This document shows positions 8,947-17,604 of a stretch of DNA of 59,075 nt, one piece after another. Numbering within the stretch: position 1 is the stretch's first letter; every line of letters begins with the position of its first letter. The notes below the pieces were generated by a model. That model was not told the origin of the DNA. It made no database searches and was given only the letters and a program-made list of their open reading frames with translations. Made by a program: the position numbers and the translations under genes. Origin of the DNA: a virus; the IMG/VR virus record IMGVR_UViG_3300010885_033671, positions 1 through 59,075 of that record; one strand, written 5' to 3'.

Positions 8947-11900
8947 TTAATCTGTTATTGTTTCAAATGATATCCATTTAGCAGCAAATCTATCAAACGC
9001 AGTTTTACCTTTCTTTAAACCAAAATAAAAATGGAATGGTGCTCCCACGGTTATTGTTCTTGGTAATGGATTATTAGGATTTTGAGACGCCGTATTAGGG
9101 TCATAATTACCTGAACCATCAACTGAATAAATATAACCTTTAAAGTCTTTAGTCTCAGTACTTCCATTAGTTCTAAAATATCTTGAATTAATATCTATCC
9201 TGTCCATTGTTTGATATTTGTGAGTAAAGAAATTACCTCCACTTATTGGTGTTGTATACCAATCATTACTTTGGGAACCAAAAATACTGTCAGGGTTTCC
9301 TGTTTTAACCTCCCATTGGTAAAAAGGAACTTCTTGTGTGAATACACTAAAGTAATTAAATCCGCATGGGTTAGTGACCGTTGCAGTATTGTCAATTATG
9401 GTCCTTTTAGGTGTTATGTAATCTCTAACTTGAGTATCCGAAGAAAAGAATATACCAATAATACCATCTGAACTACCAGCACCGTTAAAATAGACTGGGT
9501 CTTGAGCTCCAACTATTGGTGGGTAATTATCAGGCTCAAAGTCCGCAACACCTAATTCAGAACTAATGGATAACATTTGAGCGTAATCCGCGTCAACAAA
9601 TCGTTTACCTCTTTGATTAAAATATGATAATATATTACCACCACCAACACCAATTAATTGACCCAAGAAACTTGTATTTGTTAATCTACTAATAATTAAT
9701 AAATTTAAAATTTCTGACACATCTGTAAAAGTTGTTGAATTTAATTTATTAACAACATACCCATCATAATCATCTGACATGACAATCTCTTGTAGGTACT
9801 GACTTCTTGGTCCTAAGTCCATTATAGTCGTTGGGAATTTAAGGTTTTTGTCGTTACCCCCATCAGGTCCAAAAATCCCGTTTGGAGCGTTTGCACCAAT
9901 AAACCCTGAACCGTTCCAAGGACTACTTCTGTAGTAAAAATTATTAGTTGTTGGATGTAATATAATAGTGTCTTTACAGTAATAACTTGACGGAACATTT
10001 TGACTATTAAAGAATCTATCATTTTTAAATGAAAATGCGTATAACGTTCCGTTAATCCAATTATTTGTGAAAATATGTGACCATACGTCTCTACAAGCAC
10101 CAAAGGTAATTTGTAGTCTTGATGTCCATTCAGTTAACAACTGAATATCTTTTGGTAATGAAAGAAATATTGCAGTTACCGTAACATAACAACCATTTTC
10201 CATAATTTTACTACCCGTAACTCCATTCTCATAACAGTTATTTCCAACATTCTCAATTGCAATTTCTCCTGAATTATCATAATAACAATTTAATGGAACC
10301 ATTTGTCCACAACTAAAACTCGCTAATACATTTGGAGTAAATGATGGTAATCCTTCTTCCTGCGTTTCACCTCCTTCAGCAACTGATGGTGAGTTAGAAG
10401 CCGTACCACCAACATTTAAAGATGTTCCGTCATCACTAATTAAATATGCTGCAAACGTTGAGTTATTTTGTAATGCGAAACTGTTATTTGCCGTCTCTTG
10501 TACACTTGTTGATAACGGTAACCTATCTGACCTCATAATAATCTGACGGTTATTAGTTCCTAAACCATTATAATTATATACCGTAGAATTTGAGTATCTT
10601 GGTGCATAATAAAATGATTTATTATATATTGTTCCTTCAGGTGTTAATTGTACTCTTTGTAACATTACCGAACCACCTTCAACAATCTCTCTTTCAAAAT
10701 ATCCTCTATTATCAGTAGGATATGAATTAGTTGACCATGTAAAGTATAAATCATTAGGACCACATCCAAGTAAAGAAGATGAACCATCCCATTCAATAGT
10801 GAATCCGTTTTGAGAAACACTTGATAAAGGATTTGATGATTGTGTTTTAACTGATGCAACGTTATAAATTCCATTGTCACAAGCGATTGACATCCCAACT
10901 CCACCCGTAGGTGTAAATCCAAATGTTGTAGAATCTAATGATGAATAATAAGACGGTAAGTTAGATGTAAATGCTGAGAATCCCGCGTTTGATGGGTTTG
11001 TTTCAGGTTGAAAGTGAAAAGATTCATAATAAAGATATTCTGAAGTTGTCAAGTCAATTGACGTGACATTACTCGTCATATTATGTTTTACCGAACCTAA
11101 ACCTCCTTTTATAGGGTGATTTAATTTAAAACTACCTGTAACAGTTAACCCTGGTTGATTCCATGATGAATAACCAAAAATTCTACTAAAATCATATGAA
11201 TTATTTTTTCTTGTTGAGTATGGGTCAACACCTCTAACTAAGAACACTAAAACTTGTGATGCCCCATCGGTATATAACTGTAATGGGTTCATAGGGATAA
11301 CCATAGGTGATAACTGAGCAACACAGTTATCTGAACTAACATACGCGAATGTCATGTTATTATTCAAATAACGTTTATTTAAACTCAAATCACTCCCCGT
11401 AGCATTTGTTAATCCTGAAAAAGTATTATAAGTCATCGCGGTAATTACTTGGAAGTATTCAACGTCCATTGCAAATTTTGCATAACTTGCATCGTCAGGG
11501 TTTTGGGTAATATTATATACCGTTGTTTGAACAGGTAATCCTGTTGGTGTTGCAGGATTAGCGTAACTAACGGTAATATTACCTGAATCATTGATTGAGG
11601 TTCCTGTTATACCATTGGTCCCAAACTGATTAGTTAAAGTATATCCTGTTAAATTTTTATCACCGCTTAATGTTACATCTTGAAATGAAACTATTTGACC
11701 TAATTGAAAATTACCTAATTGACTCGGTTGACATGAAATCATTACAATATTATCGTAATGGTAGGTTGTTGCAGGTACATTTAAATCGGTGTCAAATGTA
11801 ACTTTAATTCTATTTTGTCCCCCACCAGGATTAGTCCCTCCTAAATCATCAAAGTACTTTGCTTTATTATTGAATAGGTTTATTCTTTCTGCTAATGTTA

Positions 11901-14001
11901 AACTTGATGTAAATAAATGTCTATTACCTCCACCATCATCTCCATATGTAGTCATTTGAGGTGCTCTACTTGTTGCGGTTGGTGATGAGGTATTAATATT
12001 ACCTCCTGCAATAATCCCTTGGAAGTTTCCTGGATAACTCGCCCCAATAATATTATAATTGTTTAATACTTGATATCGGGATAATACACTATTAATTCCT
12101 GAATCCGTTAATCCTGTATAAAGACCTGAAGTACTCGGGTCACTTGATGTTGTATCTTCAACCAATTCACCTTCTTTACATGAACATAATTCACAATCAG
12201 GGTAAGATAAATTAGGTAAATTTAAATGAGTAAATTTTTTATATAATGTTAAACAACTATTAACCGCGTCTTTAATGTCTTGTTGTGATGGACAATCTAA
12301 CCCATCAATATCTACTCCAGGGATTAAATTTATAGCCCAAATAATTCCGTTAATAAAATTACATATTACAAAAACAATCTCCATTACAACTCCAACAATC
12401 ACCGCTAATATTGGTCCAATTAACATTAAGAAAAACGCCAATATGTGGACGGTAATTAATAAAAGGTATAGTGTAGGTTTGAAAATGAACATCATCATAA
12501 CAAACAACAGATAAATAATATCAAATCTAAGGATTGAATCATTTGTTGGGAATTTTACATTTTCACTCTCACACGATTCATCCAAAATGTCTTTTACCGT
12601 AATCATACGGTTTGGTAAATATCCTCGTCTATACTGGTCAATCATTTGAGACACCGTATAAACTTTATTATACTTCATTTCATAAAAAGTATCCTCACAA
12701 TTAATTGCTGATTGCACATCGGCATAATCATTCCAATCTAAACTGAATGAATACGATTTGATTGCTTCTTGGTAAACTATACTTGATGGGGATTGTCTAA
12801 GTGGGTCAACATTACTTGATGACCACCCGTATTCTCTAACATTAGGTACTAAGAAATACCCTCGTTTAACTGATTCACTTAGTGAAGGTGATTGATTCCA
12901 CTTAACCTTAAAACGATATTTTCCCTTTGTTGGAATTCCTTTATTAGGGTCATTAGAAAGAACTCTTTCACCAAATTCATTAGTAATGACGTAATCTAAA
13001 TTCATTGGGACGTCAATTAACCATGTTCCATTTTCATCTATAACTTGTCCACCACTTTCTAAATCTACAGTTTCTAATATAGGTTGTCCCGCAGAATCTT
13101 GTTGTATTGTTTGTCTAATTGCCAATATTTCACCAGGACCTGTAACTAAATTACATAACTTACCTTGTTTTAATTTTGGTTTACAGTTTCTTTTTTGGAA
13201 TTGGTCGTCATTAGATGAAAAGATAGACCCCATAAAAATAGATGTCGGAGTAATTGTAATGTTCACTTCACCCGTTAAATCAAAGTCTGTTCTTGTAATA
13301 CCTAAATTACAAACTTCGGGTTGTCCCCATAATGGCTCAACTTCAATAACTCTATTTATTGATATAATCTGAGGTAGTTCATTTAAATTAGTTGACGATT
13401 TAAACTTGGTTCCAGCAACTTGATTAGGTGAGGCAACCCCCATTCTAACCAAATCTTGAGGTGATAATGAAAATTCACCAATGTCTGATAAATCAACATC
13501 AATATGAATTGTTTGGGGTCCTGCAGGAACACCAAATATCATGTAGTCACCACTATCATTAGTTTTTGCAGTATACTTAAAATATTTGTCGTAAACCTCA
13601 ATTAATGTAGGGTCAACTAAAACATCATTCTTAGTGAAGAAAGTTCCTGTTGGGGTATGTTCACTATATGATTGAATATAAGGTAATAAATTATATCTAT
13701 ACCCATCTTCATTTAATTCTGATAAAGTTTTGTATGGATATAAGTCAGAAATTATTGGGTTGTTTGAGTCTTCATCAGTTAATGGGATGAAAACTGAAAC
13801 TTTGGCATTAGGAATACCGAAACCATCGTTTGCGGTGACTCTACCTATAACAACACCATAGTCTGAACATTGTCTTGTGTAAATTTGACTCTGTAGTACT
13901 TTAAGTGATAAAATTTCAAGATATTCAAATTCTTGGTCAATTAATACTTTAATTGATTTATCTACACCTACTTGAGTTCTTATTCTATATGAATTTGACA
14001 T
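8947..14001 (-). CDS. Giant tail protein: carboxypeptidase-regulatory-like domain plus membrane-like segments
   Basis: The product has 1684 residues and is the first gene of the appendage operon, with a TATTTAT element 14 bases before its ATG. Residues about 48-170 (YGVVIGRVTANDGFGIPNAK, then NDSGDYMIFGVPAGPQTI) match the carboxypeptidase regulatory-like beta-sandwich common in Bacteroidota surface proteins. Residues about 492-562 are almost entirely hydrophobic and could form two or three membrane-crossing helices (for example LLFVMMMFIFKPTLYLLLI). A Cys-rich stretch (CELCSCKEGE, about 605) follows. The remaining thousand residues are Ser/Thr/Asn/Gly-rich and beta-looking. No N-terminal signal peptide is present. 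It is likely a long virion appendage; the hydrophobic block could be buried in the particle or insert into the host envelope. Confidence 0.6.
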   Translation of the reverse strand: MSNSYRIRTQVGVDKSIKVLIDQEFEYLEILSLKVLQSQIYTRQCSDYGVVIGRVTANDGFGIPNAKVSVFIPLTDEDSNNPIISDLYPYKTLSELNEDGYRYNLLPYIQSYSEHTPTGTFFTKNDVLVDPTLIEVYDKYFKYTAKTNDSGDYMIFGVPAGPQTIHIDVDLSDIGEFSLSPQDLVRMGVASPNQVAGTKFKSSTNLNELPQIISINRVIEVEPLWGQPEVCNLGITRTDFDLTGEVNITITPTSIFMGSIFSSNDDQFQKRNCKPKLKQGKLCNLVTGPGEILAIRQTIQQDSAGQPILETVDLESGGQVIDENGTWLIDVPMNLDYVITNEFGERVLSNDPNKGIPTKGKYRFKVKWNQSPSLSESVKRGYFLVPNVREYGWSSSNVDPLRQSPSSIVYQEAIKSYSFSLDWNDYADVQSAINCEDTFYEMKYNKVYTVSQMIDQYRRGYLPNRMITVKDILDESCESENVKFPTNDSILRFDIIYLLFVMMMFIFKPTLYLLLITVHILAFFLMLIGPILAVIVGVVMEIVFVICNFINGIIWAINLIPGVDIDGLDCPSQQDIKDAVNSCLTLYKKFTHLNLPNLSYPDCELCSCKEGELVEDTTSSDPSTSGLYTGLTDSGINSVLSRYQVLNNYNIIGASYPGNFQGIIAGGNINTSSPTATSRAPQMTTYGDDGGGNRHLFTSSLTLAERINLFNNKAKYFDDLGGTNPGGGQNRIKVTFDTDLNVPATTYHYDNIVMISCQPSQLGNFQLGQIVSFQDVTLSGDKNLTGYTLTNQFGTNGITGTSINDSGNITVSYANPATPTGLPVQTTVYNITQNPDDASYAKFAMDVEYFQVITAMTYNTFSGLTNATGSDLSLNKRYLNNNMTFAYVSSDNCVAQLSPMVIPMNPLQLYTDGASQVLVFLVRGVDPYSTRKNNSYDFSRIFGYSSWNQPGLTVTGSFKLNHPIKGGLGSVKHNMTSNVTSIDLTTSEYLYYESFHFQPETNPSNAGFSAFTSNLPSYYSSLDSTTFGFTPTGGVGMSIACDNGIYNVASVKTQSSNPLSSVSQNGFTIEWDGSSSLLGCGPNDLYFTWSTNSYPTDNRGYFEREIVEGGSVMLQRVQLTPEGTIYNKSFYYAPRYSNSTVYNYNGLGTNNRQIIMRSDRLPLSTSVQETANNSFALQNNSTFAAYLISDDGTSLNVGGTASNSPSVAEGGETQEEGLPSFTPNVLASFSCGQMVPLNCYYDNSGEIAIENVGNNCYENGVTGSKIMENGCYVTVTAIFLSLPKDIQLLTEWTSRLQITFGACRDVWSHIFTNNWINGTLYAFSFKNDRFFNSQNVPSSYYCKDTIILHPTTNNFYYRSSPWNGSGFIGANAPNGIFGPDGGNDKNLKFPTTIMDLGPRSQYLQEIVMSDDYDGYVVNKLNSTTFTDVSEILNLLIISRLTNTSFLGQLIGVGGGNILSYFNQRGKRFVDADYAQMLSISSELGVADFEPDNYPPIVGAQDPVYFNGAGSSDGIIGIFFSSDTQVRDYITPKRTIIDNTATVTNPCGFNYFSVFTQEVPFYQWEVKTGNPDSIFGSQSNDWYTTPISGGNFFTHKYQTMDRIDINSRYFRTNGSTETKDFKGYIYSVDGSGNYDPNTASQNPNNPLPRTITVGAPFHFYFGLKKGKTAFDRFAAKWISFETITD

Positions 14002-14015
14002 TTAAATCTTTTTTG

Positions 14016-14022
14016 ATAAATA
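14016..14022 (-). promoter_or_regulatory. TATTTAT promoter-like element of the tail-appendage operon
   Basis: The coding strand reads AACTATTTATC, ending 14 bases before the ATG at 14001. It matches the element found before many other genes here. The gap 14002-14073 has no other feature. The -10-like function is inferred. Confidence 0.5.
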
Positions 14023-14073
14023 GTTTATATACCATTTTCAAAAAGATAAACCATAAATTATTAAAATAAATTA

Positions 14074-15912
14074 TCAGGAGAAATTAACTGTAGATAGATT
14101 CTTAACTCTTACGTTAATATCCTTGTTTGGGAACCTAACTTGATAAGTTTGACTAGGTTCAGCATAGATTGTCTCATCAATTAATTGGATTTCTCTTGTT
14201 GTACTGTCTAAATAAGCTTGTGACGTTTGAGATGATGAGTACTGTCCTCCAACCTTGTTGAATACTTGGATTCCTGATACCGAGATAACTCCATTTTCTG
14301 CTTGAATTAACCTTCTAATTTCTGAAACATAAACATTCTCACCCATTTGTCTATTTGCTGGGTCAAAGTAATTTGTAACAATGTTTACAATCTGAGAAAT
14401 TATCGCTCCTTGAGTTTGGCTATTATCTAAAACAACATCAATATTCATCGCCAAATCAATAACACTTGCGGTTTCAACTGAGATGTAATCATTAATCATT
14501 CTATAGTTGGATAGGTAGTTTGCAACATTATTCTTTAATGTGTCTGATACTATTTCGGTTAATTTACCTGAGTCGTCAAAAGATAACATTTTAATTTTAA
14601 TCTTGTTATTCTCCTCAGTTATTGCAACCTTTGCAGGTGCCCCAAATTGTGATGGCATTGTTCTAATTAACGAATCATAGTCATTTACAGTAACCGCTCT
14701 GTTCTGTGCTGAGAAGTTAAACGCCACCAAGTTTCTAACCTCTTCAGTTGTTGGTGATGCCGCTCCCCCAATTGCCGCGGTTACATTGTTACAACTTAAT
14801 GAATTAACCACACTTGTATTGACTGAATCTGAAGGACCGTTAACAAAGAAAGAAACTGTACCAATTTGTGTAATAACACTAACACCTAAATTACTTCCTG
14901 TACCTCCACCAATTCTATATTGAATAAACATGGTCGTGTTCGCTTTTAATGTACTACCCAATGCCAAGTTGTTTGAGTATTTATACAAATCTAATTTATA
15001 ACCATTTCTAGCAAATTCTCGTAATTGTTCATCAGCGGACTGACTACCACCACCAAAAGTTAATTTCATAAAACCTTCAGGTGTGTATTCGGTAATAAAT
15101 TTGTCACTTGTAACAACATACTTACCTACCTTAATTCCAGGTTGGTCAGATACTTTAGTAGGGTCCTCAATGAAAACTCTATCCTCAGCTAAAGCTTTAA
15201 CTTCGTACCATCTATTGTCAAGACCTAAGAATTCTTGTGATGAGGGCATATTAGCGTATTGAGTACCGTCTTTTAATAATACACTTGTCACACCTAAAAC
15301 ATTTTTTTCAGGTAAAAACATTTCAAAGAATGGTTTAACATCATTTGCAGTTACTACTCTCTTGAAAACTTTGGTAATCCCGTTAACAACCGTTTCTCTT
15401 TTAACAATAGTATAATTGAGTAATTTATTATTGGAATCAAAGTTTGGTATTTTTAATCTGTTTGGGTATCCTTCAGCATTAATGGCAGATGCAAAATCAA
15501 TATCATAAACCGTTTCAAATACTTGTCCTGCACCGTTAACTTGTGAACCTCTTCTAAGGATACCACAATATCTTAAATCTTCTTTATCTCCAAACGCAGG
15601 AACAGTTATCGCAAAATCAACTAACGCAACTGAAGGTCTTTGACCTGGTACTTTTAATCCATAGGTTCTTGCAATGTTGAAAATAGAAGACCTTTGTTGG
15701 GCATACTGTAATACAGTTTCCTGTATACTTCTATCAATGTTAAATTGTAGGTTATCACTTACCGCGGCATTTAAATCTAATAACGCAGAAAATACTGACG
15801 CGTCGTTAAAATTATCAATTAGTTCAGGATAATATGTTCGGGTAAAATTAATTAATTCAGTTCTTATTGACTGAAAGTCCCTCGTAGTATACGATATTTT
15901 TTTATTTGCCAT
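14074..15912 (-). CDS. gp6: Baseplate wedge protein, gp6-like (baseplate J family)
   Basis: The 612-residue product (T4 gp6 has about 660) starts MANKKISYTTRDFQSIRTEL and continues with YYPELIDNFNDASVFSALLD, the conserved N-terminus of T4 gp6/baseplate J proteins. Those proteins form the inner ring of the contractile-tail baseplate. The middle contains the family's Gly-rich strand (FGGGSQSADEQLREFARNGY) and the AVTVNDYDSLIRTMPSQFG segment typical of J-like proteins. It lies 6 bases after the gp25-like gene, the usual gp25-gp6 pairing in contractile tails. No oddity was seen. Confidence 0.88.
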   Translation of the reverse strand: MANKKISYTTRDFQSIRTELINFTRTYYPELIDNFNDASVFSALLDLNAAVSDNLQFNIDRSIQETVLQYAQQRSSIFNIARTYGLKVPGQRPSVALVDFAITVPAFGDKEDLRYCGILRRGSQVNGAGQVFETVYDIDFASAINAEGYPNRLKIPNFDSNNKLLNYTIVKRETVVNGITKVFKRVVTANDVKPFFEMFLPEKNVLGVTSVLLKDGTQYANMPSSQEFLGLDNRWYEVKALAEDRVFIEDPTKVSDQPGIKVGKYVVTSDKFITEYTPEGFMKLTFGGGSQSADEQLREFARNGYKLDLYKYSNNLALGSTLKANTTMFIQYRIGGGTGSNLGVSVITQIGTVSFFVNGPSDSVNTSVVNSLSCNNVTAAIGGAASPTTEEVRNLVAFNFSAQNRAVTVNDYDSLIRTMPSQFGAPAKVAITEENNKIKIKMLSFDDSGKLTEIVSDTLKNNVANYLSNYRMINDYISVETASVIDLAMNIDVVLDNSQTQGAIISQIVNIVTNYFDPANRQMGENVYVSEIRRLIQAENGVISVSGIQVFNKVGGQYSSSQTSQAYLDSTTREIQLIDETIYAEPSQTYQVRFPNKDINVRVKNLSTVNFS

Positions 15913-15918
15913 ATATCA

Positions 15919-16374
15919 TTAAATATTAATGATTACGAAATCACTCTGATTAAAAGCGGAATCCGTAATGATATAATCTATTTTAATTTTGGCAGTGTGT
16001 TCCTTTTCACTAATACCAGGTACTCGGTAAACTCTTGTGTCCCCTTGAACGTAAGTTCCTTTGTCCTCTTCACCATCCGATGCCGCGGTGACACTAATTT
16101 TAGTAATAGTAATACCAGGAATGTATTCCGCCACCGAATCTCTAACTTCAGACTCAATATCAGAAAATGTAGGAGCGTCCATAGGTTCAAAAATATATTC
16201 ATATAATCTTGTTCCAAAATCAGGTAAATAATATCTTGTACCTTTTCTTGTTAATAATAAATGAATTAAACTACTTCTTACCTCCTCATCAGCGGTTTGT
16301 GATAAAGAAAGATAGTTACCTTTTAAAGAATCTCTAAAAGGGAAATTAACTCCATATGTTTTTCCTTCTGCCAT
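15919..16374 (-). CDS. gp25: Baseplate wedge protein, gp25-like (lysozyme-like fold)
   Basis: At 151 residues it is close to T4 gp25 (132). It contains the family core LLLTRKGTRYYLPDFGTRLYEYIFEP (about 39-64), followed by a D-I-E-x-E-V-R-D helix and a beta hairpin. gp25 links wedge to sheath and nucleates sheath polymerisation; the fold resembles a lysozyme but is normally not enzymatic in the virion. TATTTAT elements lie 5 and 31 bases before the ATG. It is followed directly by the gp6-like gene. Confidence 0.88.
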   Translation of the reverse strand: MAEGKTYGVNFPFRDSLKGNYLSLSQTADEEVRSSLIHLLLTRKGTRYYLPDFGTRLYEYIFEPMDAPTFSDIESEVRDSVAEYIPGITITKISVTAASDGEEDKGTYVQGDTRVYRVPGISEKEHTAKIKIDYIITDSAFNQSDFVIINI

Positions 16375-16379
16375 ATAAT

Positions 16380-16432
16380 ATAAATATAGTGTCGTGGTAT
16401 TTTCAATAAATAGTTATAAAAACAAAATACCA
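16380..16432 (-). promoter_or_regulatory. Double TATTTAT element and hairpin before gp25
   Basis: The coding strand has TATTTAT at 16406-16412 and again at 16380-16386, 31 and 5 bases before the gp25 ATG. A 9-bp inverted repeat (TGGTATTTT at 16395-16403, AAAATACCA at 16424-16432) encloses the first copy and could act as a weak terminator for the upstream 351-residue gene. The downstream U-tract is poor, so the terminator role is uncertain. Confidence 0.4.
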
Positions 16433-16481
16433 ACTACTGTGTGTCAATTCCCTATTATTAAAGGTAAATTAAATAGTTTTA

Positions 16482-17537
16482 TTATTTTTTAATGAAAGGT
16501 AACACATATTTTTTGTATCTTTCCCCGCCAGTTGCGGTTTGACCTTCTGATATTCCCATAAAGAATTTTAAAGTCGGGTCATCAAGAGTTACTTGTTGTT
16601 CAGGTAAACTTTGGTCCACAGGATATTTCTTATTGTATTGTTTTCTGTAGATTGAGGTTATTTTATTGTCAGGTCCCCATATAAACATCCATCTTGCGAC
16701 GGGTACAGTATAAGTCGCTCCAATAACATTAGGTCCCCATTTTATTTCAAATGCGGATATGTGGTCATGATTTCTTAAATTTTCAGGTAATTTAGAACAA
16801 ACACTTTCATAAGTATCACTAGAAGCTCCACGTTTTTCACTATTAGTACCATCACAAAAATAAGACCCTGTTAATATGTGGTCTGATTTAATATCTTTCC
16901 AACTTTGAAATGAGGCAATGTTCACTTTAGTTGGTGAGGTTGTTTGTGTAGTTATTTTATCCGCGTATTGTAATGATAAAGTAAGTCCAACATATTGACC
17001 GTTATTCGGGTATTTGGATGAGTCTTTTTGTTCGTCATTTTTACCTCCTGTATTAATAACATCTGCAGAAGTTGCCATTTTTGTTTGAGGTGAAAATTTA
17101 ATACCAAATTTATCTAATTTAGTTTGTAACAATTTATTAAAATCATCACCTCTTCTTTTAGACAAATCTTTATTTTTATCGTAAAGTTCCGTTTCAATTT
17201 TAGACGATGCGGGTGTTGTTAAATTATTTTCAAAATCATAACCTGTCGGTTTACCTCCCCAATGATTACTAGCACCTGTTTGAGTTAGTAAACTTACTAT
17301 AGTCATCTTACCACTATCTCTCATTTGTTTACCTCCAGGAGTCGCATCTATTTTGGTAACCAAATCATTTACAAATTTATCTATAAAATTTTTAGGGTCT
17401 GTTGAATTAACATCGTATCTTGATGTATCTTTATGTCTAATTCTGATTGGTTTTGAATCTTCCTCAGTAATCATCCCATACATTTCTCTAATAATTTTCT
17501 TTTCTATTTCGGTAATTAAAATGTTTTTAATGTTCAT
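16482..17537 (-). CDS. Unknown protein with ITE leader and possible OmpA-like motif
   Basis: The 351-residue product begins MNIKNILITEIEKKIIREMYG. The ILITE segment matches the N-termini of several unrelated proteins in this window and may be a head-targeting leader. Around residues 70-145 the order MTIVSLLTQTGAS ... LYDKNKDLSKRRGDDFNKLL resembles the OmpA/MotB peptidoglycan-binding pattern (a V.G..S strand, then N..LS..R...V...L), with a large insert between the halves. The C-terminal half has a WMFIWGPDNKITS strand and no recognised motif. It is a single-gene unit with its own TATTTAT element, located between a terminator and the gp25 gene. The OmpA resemblance is weak. Confidence 0.5.
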   Translation of the reverse strand: MNIKNILITEIEKKIIREMYGMITEEDSKPIRIRHKDTSRYDVNSTDPKNFIDKFVNDLVTKIDATPGGKQMRDSGKMTIVSLLTQTGASNHWGGKPTGYDFENNLTTPASSKIETELYDKNKDLSKRRGDDFNKLLQTKLDKFGIKFSPQTKMATSADVINTGGKNDEQKDSSKYPNNGQYVGLTLSLQYADKITTQTTSPTKVNIASFQSWKDIKSDHILTGSYFCDGTNSEKRGASSDTYESVCSKLPENLRNHDHISAFEIKWGPNVIGATYTVPVARWMFIWGPDNKITSIYRKQYNKKYPVDQSLPEQQVTLDDPTLKFFMGISEGQTATGGERYKKYVLPFIKK

Positions 17538-17550
17538 CGTGTTTTAATTA

Positions 17551-17557
17551 ATAAATA
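17551..17557 (-). promoter_or_regulatory. TATTTAT promoter-like element
   Basis: The coding strand reads TATATTTATTAATT, ending 13 bases before the ATG at 17537 and just downstream of the nrdA terminator. This would allow separate late expression of the 351-residue gene. Confidence 0.45.
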
Positions 17558-17571
17558 TAACTTAAAAACAA

Positions 17572-17594
17572 AATCCCGACTAAGTGTCGGGATT
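17572..17594 (-). terminator. Intrinsic terminator after nrdA
   Basis: A perfect 9-bp stem (AATCCCGAC and GTCGGGATT) with a 5-base loop lies 11 bases after the nrdA stop. It is followed on the minus strand by TTTGTTTTTAAG, a U-rich run. Confidence 0.8.
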
Positions 17595-17604
17595 AATGTC
17601 GTAA

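Noticed and set aside
10665-12514. Open frames opposite or within the 1684-residue tail gene
   Set aside because: They are out-of-frame shadows of a continuous coding gene and lack start context or family features.
16482-17537. Assignment as a secreted lysin or OmpA protein
   Set aside because: There is no signal peptide, and the OmpA-like motif is split and weak; it was kept as unknown with a note.
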